From: Pithys albifrons albifrons
Lineage: Eukaryota > Chordata > Aves > Passeriformes > Thamnophilidae
Assembly (NCBI RefSeq): GCF_047495875.1
Contig: NC_092497.1
Span: 66,944,992 to 67,008,991 of the forward strand
Direction of reading: 5' to 3'
DNA: 64,000 bases
A program made the position numbers and the translations under genes. The stretch's first letter is position 1, and each line of letters opens with the position of its first letter. Under the pieces are notes generated by a model. That model saw only the letters and a program-made list of their open reading frames with translations, did not search any database and was not told where the DNA came from. Positions 48,753 to 57,166 of this stretch are shown in pieces.

Positions 48753-49471
48753 TGTCGGAGGAGACCAGACTGATGAGGAATTCACCAAATGGCAGATATA
48801 TTACAAACGCTGGGTGGACGAAGATGCGGAGGCCCGGGACCCCGGGGAGCGCATGCAGCGGCTGGATCGGGACTGTGGGGGCTTTCGGATGGACACTTCC
48901 CCAGCTTGAATATTATACACCCCAATATGTCTACCCTGGTTATTTTTCCCTTAGTAGTTCCTTATCCAAGTTCCCTCTTCCCACAAAACCCTCCGGGTCG
49001 CATCCCCCTGTCCGGGCCCGACCCGGCCATGGAGACGGTTGCCGGCGGGGCCGCCCACGAGGTGCTGCTGGAGCCTGGACGGGGGCTGTCCCTGCCTCGA
49101 AGTACCGGAAGCCCTACAGTAGACTTTCCCTGCCCATCTCATTCTCCCATTGGTCCTTTTGCTGCTCCTCCCCTCCCTCCTTCCCTTTGTTTGCATGTAC
49201 CCAATGAACTGTGTTACTCCGCCCCGTCTCCGCCCCTCTTCCCCGCCTACATCCGGGGAATTCCCATGCTCTCCTCAAAAGCTAGCGCGCGGCAATAAAC
49301 CTGGCTTTTCCTCGTGGACTCCTGGCAAGTGTGGACTTGTTCCGTTCCAGATGGTCGCTGGGCCGGGGGTGGGAGGAGCCGACCTCGCTTCTAAGGGGCC
49401 TGATCCTAGGGAACCCTGCTTGTCGCTTTCCTAGCCTGGCTCCTGGAAGCAGAAACCTCTCCACCGTATCA
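48753..49471 (+). mobile_element. GC- and CpG-rich ERV LTR (about 719 bp)
   Basis: A block far richer in G+C than its surroundings. It starts TGTCGGAGGAGA and ends near TCTCCACCGTATCA; the two ends are imperfect inverted complements. GC-box-like CCGCCCCGTCTCCGCCCC (about 49219-49236) precedes an AATAAA at 49294-49299. The latter is followed by a CTTTTCCTCGTGGACTCCTG and TGTGGACTTGTTCCGTTCCA segment typical of R-U5. Many CpGs persist, which suggests a recent insertion or protection from methylation. Open frames of up to 169 codons on the plus strand reflect the high GC content and show no recognised domain. No exact target duplication was found, so the 3' end is approximate. Confidence 0.65.
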
Positions 49472-49983
49472 GTGGGCTATTTTTAATCCGCTGATAGACT
49501 ACTAAATTTTGCAGATGTCAAAATAGATTTTGACAGTTTTCTGTATCTTTCAGTTGGGTTACTTATGTTTAGTTAAATAAAATCAGAATATGTGGTATTT
49601 GAAGCAGTAAGCACTGACAGTGCAGTTGTTGCAGTGTTCACATTACTTTCTGCATGTAGCTCTGCCGCAGACAGAGAGAACTCTTATCTTTCCCTGTTGT
49701 TTTTTTTTTCAGCATCAGTGAAAACATACATTGACTCTTCGTAATCTGTTACAACAGATTGTCTTTGAATTGCATGGAGACTGTAAAATTTCTCCCTTGA
49801 AGTCTTCTTCCATCATAATAGTTTGTCTTTGGGTTGGATAGTGGGAACTCCCTTCAGCAGGATAATTTGAAAGGAACAGTTTGCATTTGAATACTGCCTC
49901 TTTGCACTTTAATGCATACAGACTGTGTGGTGCACAAGTTCACTTAGATCAGGACAGTAATTTGTCCCAGTAGTTTTCATATT
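49472..49983. other. No gene seen
   Basis: AT-rich spacer with no recognised repeat. Confidence 0.6.
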
Positions 49984-50540
49984 TGTGTTTGGTTGCATGG
50001 GCAAAATGCCAAGTACCCAAACACACAGTCAGAAAGAAAAAAAAAAAAACTTAAAATGGCAAGCCTTTTATATTTACATACAGAGAGAAAGTGGAAAGGT
50101 AAAACAACAATAAAATACATACATGCAAACAATAACGCCCCACTCACACTGAATAATACAGGTTTTACCACTCCAGCCCCAGCCCACTAAAACATGCCAA
50201 AAGACACTTCCCAAGGGACACCTGGCAAAAAAGAATTAAAACTAACATTTCCCTAGATAACACAGCAGTGGGGTGGCAGTGAGGCCTAATCACAGCAGAA
50301 TAGCAGCAGCACATCCTCTTAGTACTGCAACCATGGAGAAAAAGAGATGGAGGCACCTCCCTCATTCCCTTTTATACTTGTTTTGACATCAGATGAGACG
50401 AAACATCTCTTCAATTGCTTGGTCAGGTGACACTTGTCCCTTCTATTCTATGTTACACTACCTGCTCCTACTAGAACTGAAGCCTAATAAAATTAAGGCT
50501 TAATCTAGGCCTAGCTAAAACCAAGGCCAAAACTACCACA
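49984..50540 (-). mobile_element. ERV LTR, TGTGGTAG family, minus strand
   Basis: On the minus strand it begins TGTGGTAGTTTTGGCC at 50540. It shares with the LTRs at 54442 (+) and 55991 (-) a U3 containing CACCTGACxxA, a TATA-like AGTATAAAAGG (about 50367-50377), GATTAGGCCTC, GTGTTATCT and a TATGTAAATATAAAA near the 3' end. The low-coordinate end is placed at a TGTGTTTGG (49984), but no target duplication confirms it. The A-rich run at 50038-50050 lies inside its 3' part. It is probably a solo LTR. Confidence 0.7.
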
Positions 50541-50604
50541 ACTTTATATGCTATAGCCTACTGTCAGTCCACCAGATACTTTCTTTCCTCCTCCCCTCTT
50601 ATGA

Positions 50605-50896
50605 TGTTAGGAAAAGGACTATGCCCAAAAAAGCATTTTCTGATGGCATCTGGGCATGCAGAAGAGGCCCATTTGCAACAAGCAAGAATCTTTTGTAACC
50701 CAGTATCTTAAAAACTGTGCCTGGACTTATAGGTCTAGAGTTTCAGAGACATATCTCCCGGAACGAGACCCAGTCTGAGAACATCAATGCCGGGAAAAAT
50801 GCATGTTAAAAAAAAATAAAAGCCAGATCTTGTGATAGCCTCCACATGCACTAACTGTCTGTGTAGTGAGTAGTTCCTTTCCCCATTACCCTAACA
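50605..50896 (+). mobile_element. Short ERV LTR (292 bp)
   Basis: Starts TGTTAGGAAA and ends TACCCTAACA, with TGTTAGG and CCTAACA as perfect 7-bp inverted ends. AATAAA at 50815-50820 lies about 80 bases before the end, fitting R-U5 on the plus strand. The flanks (TATGA and AGACA) do not match, and no primer-binding site follows, so it may be a solo LTR whose flanks were changed by recombination. The 26 bases just to its left are a pure pyrimidine-type tract (about 50578-50600). Confidence 0.7.
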
Positions 50897-51189
50897 AGAC
50901 AATGCAGAAGTGCCCATGGAACAACCCAGGAGTAGGGCTTCCATGGCACAAGACCTGGAGTCCAGAGGAGCACAGATGCTGCATCAGCTTAACAACAGGT
51001 CTGGTGCCCATTATGTTGATGTTCCAGGTTTTTGTAGATTAAGATTAAGGAATTTTGAATTTTTTGTAGCAAAACCAGGAATCAGTAAACTATTAAAATA
51101 TAAATTTGGAATTTTTGCTGCTAAAAGACAGGGTTATGTGAGCTTTTATATACATGCTGACTACTGAAGGCTGTTAAAAAAAAGTCCCT
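50897..51189. other. Unassigned spacer between LTR and CR1
   Basis: About 290 bases not matched to either neighbour. It includes two loosely similar AT-rich stretches (51044-51070 and 51100-51125) and a single 85-codon frame (50910-51167). It might be the 5' end of the following CR1 or unrelated sequence. Confidence 0.4.
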
Positions 51190-51324
51190 ATGCTATATTA
51201 TCCAGAAGAAAAGGAAGGGCTTCGGTACCTGTTGTTGGACTCCTTTCAGGTTCAAAAGCCCGAACCCTACTGTCATAAGGCAGATGGAGCAGACCAAATT
51301 GATGGGGGGGAATGGAAACAGGTC

Positions 51325-51990
51325 CCTGATCAGAGAGGTAAAAAACCCCTCTCAGGAACACCATCGCCACCCTGAGTGCCCTTAAAGAATAGATATGAGG
51401 CGCTGGACCCAGAAAGTCAGGCAGAGAACAGCCAAGAAGATTTGCCTGGAGTGCCTTCTGGCTTGACACCAATCTACAAGATGGATTACAACTGCAGCTA
51501 TAAGGAAAAAAAGAAGGGTGGTTGTAGTCGGTGACTCTTTTCTGAGGTGAACAGAGCGCCCTGTGTGTTGTCCAAACCCATCCCACAGGGAGGTTTGCTG
51601 CCTTCCCGGGGCCAGGGAGAGGGATATTAGTAGGAGACTTCCTGAGCTAATTCAGTCCTCAAAGTATTATCCTCAGTTAGTGGTCCAAGCTGGCAGCGGG
51701 GACATTAATGAAAGAAGTGCCAGGATGATTAAAAAGACTTCAAAGCACTGGGTCAGTCAGTTCATGGGACAGGAGCACAGGTGATATTTGCCTCAGTACC
51801 TGTGCTGTCTGGGATGGATGAGGAGTTAAATAATGAGAGGAGTAGAACAGTTGATCTCATCCCCAGGGGGCTAAAGGACTGGTGCCACTGTCAAAATTTT
51901 GGTTTTTGGACCATGGGGCAAACTCCACGTTACCTAGCCTCCTCAAATCAGATGGACTTCATCTATCTAGGAAGAGCAAGAGGACTGTAG
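51325..51990 (+). pseudogene. CR1 ORF1 esterase-domain remnant
   Basis: CR1 ORF1 proteins carry an SGNH-type esterase domain and bind the element RNA. Here PLKNRYEALDPES (about 51380-51420) precedes VVVVGDSF (about 51520-51543). The latter is the family block I motif with the nucleophile Ser in GDS. Downstream are REVCCLPGARERDI and VVQAGSGDINERSARMIKK. The block III motif, normally GTND, reads GSGD. The last part, DWCHCQNFGFWTMG and NQMDFIYLG, corresponds to DWC...GFGYLDHG and DGVHL. Several frame changes and stops, and the loss of the final His motif (DFIYL), mean no enzyme is made. Confidence 0.75.
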
Positions 51991-52109
51991 CCAATAATTT
52001 GGCAGGGCTAATCAGGAGGGCTTTAAACTGGGTTTGAAGTGGGAAGGGATTAAAACCAGGCTCTCCAAAGATCAGCCTAAGGATGGAAAGCCTGAGTTAA
52101 GAGTGAAAT

Positions 52110-52800
52110 CGGCATCCCACCTCAAGTGCATGTACACTAATGCATGTAGTATGGGCAACAAAAAAGAGGAGCTGGAAGCATTGTGCAACAGGAAAGCTTT
52201 GACATGTTGCCATCACAGAGATGTTGTGGGATGACTTGCATGACTGGAGTGCTGTTATGAGTGGCTACAAGCTCTTCAGAAAGGACAGGCAGGGTAGGAG
52301 AAAGGTGAAGGGGTGGCTTTATATGTTAGAGAGTCTTTTGACTCTGTTGAACTTGAGGTCAGCAGTGACAAGGTTGAGTGCCTGTGGACCAGAATCAAGA
52401 GGAAGGCCAACAAGGCTGACATCCTCATGGGAGTCTCTTATAGACTGTCCTATCAGGATGATGGAGATGAATTATTCTACAAGCAGTTGGCAGAGGCCTC
52501 AAAATCTCCAACCCTTGTTCTTCTGTGTGACTTGAACCTTCCAGATATCTGCTGGGAGCTTTATACTGCAGAGAAGAGGCAGTATAGGAATTTCCTGGAG
52601 TGTATAGAGGACAATTTCCTTCATCAACTAGAAATGAACCTACCAGAGGTAAGGCCCCACTTGACCTGCTGTTTAAAAATAGAGAGGGGCTGGTGGGAGA
52701 TGTAGTGGTTGGAGGCTGTCTGGGGCATGGCGACCATGAAATAATGGAATTTTCAATACTCAGAGATGCAAGGAGAGCCATCATTTAAACCTCTTCACTA
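52110..52800 (+). pseudogene. CR1 ORF2 endonuclease-domain remnant
   Basis: Apurinic-type endonuclease part of CR1 ORF2, which nicks the target DNA. It shows CMYTNACSMGNKKEELEAL (start of the domain, about 52127-52180), LCDLNLPDICWELY (normally GDFNLPDICW, about 52520-52563) and HGDHEIMEFSI (about 52725-52757). The last motif keeps the catalytic Asp-His pair. Frame changes occur near 52210 and 52640 and there is a TAA at 52786. Reading frames must be switched at least twice to follow it. Confidence 0.8.
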
Positions 52801-53088
52801 GACTTCCGGAAAGCAGATTTTGGCCTAGTCAAAAGTCTAATTCACAGCATACCCTGGGAAACAACCCTTAAAATCAAGGGGGTCCAGGACGGATGGACAG
52901 AGTGCTGAAAGGCTAGTTGGTGGGGAAGACAACTGGCTTGGTTAAATAGGGGGATTCTTAAGGAAATCAGGGATAAAAAGAAAGTTTACAGACTGGAAAA
53001 ATTAGCTGGCTACTTATGAAGAATTTATGAAGATAGCTATGTCATGTAGAAAAAAATCAGGGAAAGAAAAGGACAATTTGAAGTTAAT

Positions 53089-54265
53089 TTGGCCAATTCT
53101 GATAGGGATAACAAAAAGTCCTTCTATAAATGCATTAACAAAATGAGGGGCAAGGAAAACCATTCTCTGTTGGATTTGGAGGGAAATATAGTTAAGAAAG
53201 ATGAGGAGAAGGCTGAGGTACTTAACACCTACTTTGCCTCAGTTTTTACCAGTAAGACAGGTGGCCCTCAAGACAACTGGCCTCTGGAGCTGGTAGACAG
53301 GGCGAGGGAGCTGAATAGCCCTCCTGTATTCCAGGAGGAAATAGTTACTGACTTACTGAGCCAGCTGGATCCTAACAAGTCTATGGGACCAGATGGGATC
53401 CATCCCAGGGTGATGAGGGAACTGGCAGAAGAGCTTGCCAAACCGCTCTCCATCATCTTCCAACAGTCCTGGCTCTCTAGGGAGGTCCCAGATGATTGGA
53501 GGTTGGCAAATGTCACCCCAATCCACAAAAAGGGCTGCAAGCAGGACCCTGGCAACTACAGGCCTGTCAGTCTGATCTCCGTGCCTGGCAGGGTTCTGGA
53601 GCAGTTCATCCTGAGTGCAATCCCACAGCACCTTTAGGATGGACAAGGGATTAGACCCAGCCAGCATGGGTTTAGGAGGGGCAGGTCCTGTCTGACCAAC
53701 CTGATCTCTTTTTACAATCAGGTGACTCACCTGGTGGATGAGGGGAAGACTGTGGATGTGGTCTATCTGGACTTCAGCAAGGCCTTTGACACTGTCTCCC
53801 ATAACATATACTCACTGCATTGGTGAGACCACACCTTGAGTACTGTGTTCAGTTCTGGGCCCCTCAGTTCAGGAAGGATATTGAGGTGCTGGAGCGAGTC
53901 CAGAGAAGAGCAGCAAGGCTGGTGAAGGAACTGGAGCACAAGTCCTGTGGGGAGAGGCTGAGGGAGCTGGGGTTGTTTAGCCTGGAGAAGAGGAGGCTCA
54001 GAGGTGACCTCATCACTGTCTAGAACTACCTGAAGGGAAGTTCTAGCCAGGTGGGGGCTGGTCTCTTCTCCCAGGCACTCAGCAATAGGACAAGAGGCAC
54101 GGGCTTAAGCTCTGCCAGGGGAAATTAAAGTTGGATATCAGAAAAAAATTCTTTCCAGAGAGCATAATCAGGTAGTGGAATGGGTTGCCCAGAGAGGTGG
54201 TGGATTCACCATCCCTGGAGGTTTTTAAACTGAGATTGGACGTGGCACTGAGTGTCATGATCTAG
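53089..54265 (+). pseudogene. CR1 ORF2 reverse transcriptase remnant with internal deletion
   Basis: The frame at 53089-53637 (182 codons) is the N-terminal reverse transcriptase: KSMGPDGIHPRVMRELAEE, VPDDWRLANVTPIHKKG and NYRPVSLISVPGRVLEQFIL. A TAG follows PQHL. The frame resumes with [20 protein letters not shown] and [16 protein letters not shown], then jumps at about 53808-53814 to the sequence encoding [16 protein letters not shown]. This removes the GVPQGS and FADD segments. The C-terminal frame (53820-54023) ends at GDLITV with a TAG. The older-looking 3' part beyond it has lost the open frame. Confidence 0.9.
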
Positions 54266-54441
54266 TAAATGGACTAGAGTTAGACCAAGGGTTGGACTTG
54301 ACGATCTCAGAAGTCTTTTCTGGCCCAATTGATTGTACGATTTTATCATCACAAAGTTCTTTGAATCACTGAGATAAAGTGATTTTTGTATTATGGTTCC
54401 CTCTTTTTTTTCCCCCTTTCTATAGTGGATATTTATAGGCG

Positions 54442-55572
54442 TGTGGTAGTTTTAGCTTTAGTTTCAGTTAGGACTCAGTTTCATTAGGCCCAGAGGATGT
54501 GACAGAGATAAGAAGGGACAAGCATCACCTGACTTAAACAACCAAAGAGGTGTTTCATATAAACTGACATCATGTGCTGGTTTAAAGGCGAACCAGCAGG
54601 GGAAATGAACTTACCATGAGAGAGATTATAAGTCAGAGCTAACATTTAATAATAATATTACAATAACAACACTGACACAGAAGGGAAATTAGTTTCAACT
54701 CACAAAACCCCAGCAGTATAACCCAGCGTCCTGGGGCACAAACCCAAGGGGGTTTGTTAACCCCTGTGCTGAGACCCCTGTGGCTCCCCCAACTCCAGAG
54801 CAAAAGGAAAAGAAAAACCTGTTGGTGCAGGCAAGGGCTATGGTCTGGGTGAGAGCAGTGATCTCCTCCTGTTGAGGTTCTGCTGCTCCTCTGGATCCAA
54901 CGAGAAGCTACCAAAGTCTTCTTACCCACCACTTATGTACCCTCAGGGAGCACCCAGTCCCTCCCCCTGGGCGGGGACTCACACAATGGGTGATTAACTC
55001 TGGGAGCCAGGGGGTATTGAACCGTTGATGGCCCATTAGCAGCCACGCCCCCTCAGGCTGAGTGTGAAGGTGCTAATGACTCCCTGGGCAGCTGCTGCTA
55101 ATGGCCCATTGACCTTGGGGAATGAATAGAGGGGGTAGAATACACAGCTTTGATCACCCCCACACAGTCTCAACTGGTCCCTCCTGCTCAACTAGAACAC
55201 ATCATCAGGAAGTTTCAAGAGGTATAAAAAGAGGGGGAGGTGAAGCTTCTCTTTTGGTCTCTGCCTCAGACTCGTAAGGATGCACTTTTCTGCCTCTCCT
55301 GAGATTAGGCCTCGTCACCATCTCCACTGTGTTATCTGGGGAAGTGCACGTTTTCTTCTTAATTTCTCTTTTCTCTTGCTGAGACGTTTCTCTGGAAGAG
55401 TTTTTGGGAGGTTTTCTGGGAGTTTGGGTGGTTGGAATCTGTATTATTAGGTCAGACAACTTGGTGAAGGTATTATTATTTTCATATTTTGATATATATG
55501 TGTTATATCATATTCTGTTTTAAATTGTCTTTTCTTCTATGTAAATATAAAATCCTTTGCATGAAAAAAACA
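54442..55572 (+). mobile_element. ERV LTR, TGTGGTAG family, plus strand, interrupted
   Basis: Starts TGTGGTAGTTTTAGC. Its U3 is split by the younger LTR at 54573-55199 and resumes at 55205 after a single CATCA. A TATA box (TATAAAAA, 55223-55230) precedes R/U5 text with GATTAGGCCTC, GTGTTATCTGG and TATGTAAATATAAAA, as in the 50.5-kb copy. The remaining LTR length without the insertion is about 0.5 kb. Its 3' end meets a second LTR of the same family in the opposite orientation at about 55563-55585, so the exact end is unclear. Confidence 0.75.
54573..55199 (-). mobile_element. ERV solo LTR (627 bp) with perfect 5-bp target duplication
   Basis: Same family as 28726-29354. The plus strand begins TGTGCTGGTTTAAAGGC and ends CTCAACTAGAACA. 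CATCA stands directly on both sides (54568-54572 and 55200-55204), an exact 5-bp duplication. It is inserted in the U3 of the LTR that starts at 54442, so it is the younger of the two. In the first 85 bases it differs from the 28.7-kb copy at about six positions (counted by eye). The 97-codon minus-strand frame inside is incidental. Confidence 0.9.
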
Positions 55573-55579
55573 TTTTTTT

Positions 55580-55991
55580 CTTAAACTAATTATATAGATT
55601 TATACAGAAAAGAAAAAGTTAAAAGAAAATTACAATATAACACACATTTACACTTGTTAGGTATAACAACAATTTTCTACCTCCCACAGAAAAAAGATTT
55701 CATTCTCTAAATTTAATAAAGCATCCAAAAAGACACCCAGCAAGACATAGAGAAAAATAACAATAAAATGTTTATACTTCCCTGAACTGAAACAAAATGA
55801 AAATTAGCAGTGGCAGAAGCAAGGCCCAGGATAGCTCCTACTCCTGTATTCATATCTCAGGTTTGTGTCATCTGGTGTGAAATATTTCTTTGGTTATTTA
55901 AGTCAGGTGATACCTGTCTCTCCTGATCTACGTGGATTCTCTGAGCCTGCTAATTTGAGGCCTAGCTAAAACTGAAGCCCAAACTACCACA
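55580..55991 (-). mobile_element. ERV LTR, TGTGGTAG family, minus strand
   Basis: On the minus strand it starts TGTGGTAGTTTGGGC at 55991 and runs downward with the family U3 (TATCACCTGACTTAAATAAC) toward a 3' part that includes TTATATTGTAATTTTC. It faces the plus-strand member that starts at 54442, so the two LTRs are tail to tail and form a large imperfect inverted repeat. The low-coordinate end is unclear. No primer-binding site or coding sequence lies between them. Confidence 0.7.
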
Positions 55992-56959
55992 AGTTGTAAC
56001 TAATATTTTACATTGCTTAAAAGTTTCATTTCTAAAGCAAATTAATTTTTTTGTGTCATTTTCAACTTTAGAAATTAAAATTAAAAAACATTGAAAACTG
56101 ATAGAAAAGTAATTGATTTCTGATTTCTTTATAAATCTCTACCTGCACAGTGAATACTCTTTCAATGAGATGCTATGTCTCTCTCGATATGTTAGCATAT
56201 GTAAATAAAAAATGAAGATTGGTATTCAATGTATCAGTAGTAGATCTGATCCTACTCCTGATTTTCTGCAAACTTAAAATGCAGTATGCTTCTAAAACCT
56301 CTAACTTAGACTTAGCAGTTTTTATTTCAACTTCTGTAAGCTCCATCTCATTCTAACAGTTCCAAAATGCCATCGTAGTAAAAGGTCTAAATTTAACTTT
56401 GCTGCTTATTTTGCTGGAAGGCAATTCCATACAGCATATTGAAAACTACTCTCAACAACCTTCTTTTATTTGAATGTGGCTATTTAAATGTAAACAGTTT
56501 GGGACAAACTCAAATGAATAGAAAGATTTGTCCGAATTTATGTTGGAGTTAAACTTAAGATTTTGAAGAACAGGAGATATGCTTCAAAATGGCAAGAAGA
56601 TAACTTAAAAAAATTCCTCGTGAGACTTTTTGAAAAGTATCCCCTTAGTTTCTTTTCTCTTGCCTTCTTGTGTTGGCCCATGTATGTTTTCTACTATTAC
56701 TCTTGGTAATTACATATTTAAGTAAATGCCATTATCACTTGTTTTGCTATTGTTATTTTCTAATACCCATAGAACTGGGGGAAAAAAGAAAAACATAAAA
56801 ATCCCTGGTTCTTCCATAACTCTGTGATTTTATTATCTGGGGCTTTCAGAAAAGGAGCTACTTTCTGAAGGCCGATAATATAAGCTCTGCAGCTGTAATT
56901 GACCCATTTATGACGGAGTATATTTCCACTTTTTTAAAGAATCTTTTATGTATTAGCAT
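55992..56959. other. No gene seen; AT-rich
   Basis: Anonymous AT-rich sequence. Nothing was recognised. Confidence 0.6.
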
Positions 56960-57166
56960 TTTTAACCTAACCAGTACTGATAACACACTATTTTTCTAGC
57001 TTTTGCTGAAAGCATCTCTACAGCACCAAAGATTTCTCTGTTTCTTACTCTGTCCCCACAGTTATGATCCCCAAGTTTTCTTACTTTTATTCCTCCTTTA
57101 CTCTGTCCCTGCCTGAGTATCTGCGTGCTGCTCAGCTGCCCACTGGGTTTAAACCACAGCAGTTCA
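56960..57166 (+). mobile_element. ERV LTR, internally deleted, plus strand
   Basis: The left part, AACCAGTACTGATAACACAC with GCTTTTGCTGAAAGCATCTC and AGCACC (about 56967-57058), is the beginning of U3 of a well-known avian LTR type. The right part, AGTTTTCTTACTTTTATTCC through GCGTGCTGCTCAGCTGCCCA and TTTAAACCACAGCA (about 57073-57166), is the U5 end of the same type. The middle of the LTR, including promoter and polyadenylation signal, is absent. The left border is approximate. This rests on remembered consensus order. Confidence 0.6.

Larger units (their letters stand above)
51190..54347 (+). mobile_element. CR1 LINE, nearly full-length but with a deletion in the reverse transcriptase
   Basis: The longest CR1 here. 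In order it carries an ORF1 remnant (PLKNRYEALDPES, then an esterase-like part), an endonuclease remnant, the N-terminal half of the reverse transcriptase, and after an internal deletion near 53810 the ORF2 C-terminus and 3' region ending GGCCCAATTGATTGTACGAT. The deletion removes about 567 bp present in the 3.65-kb copy, including the palm catalytic motifs. Many frameshifts and stops (for example after PQHL at 53637) show it is dead. The same TAG after GDLITV seen in the two young copies is also here at 54021-54023. The 5' border is uncertain. Confidence 0.93.

Noticed and set aside
48789..49298. 169-codon plus-strand frame in the CpG-rich LTR
   Set aside because: High GC content lowers stop frequency. 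The text is Pro/Ser/Gly-rich with no recognisable domain, and two other frames are also open here.
50578..50600. Polypurine tract (minus strand) near the LTR ending at 50540
   Set aside because: A true polypurine tract should touch the LTR start, but this lies about 37 bases away, so it was not called as a retroviral priming site.
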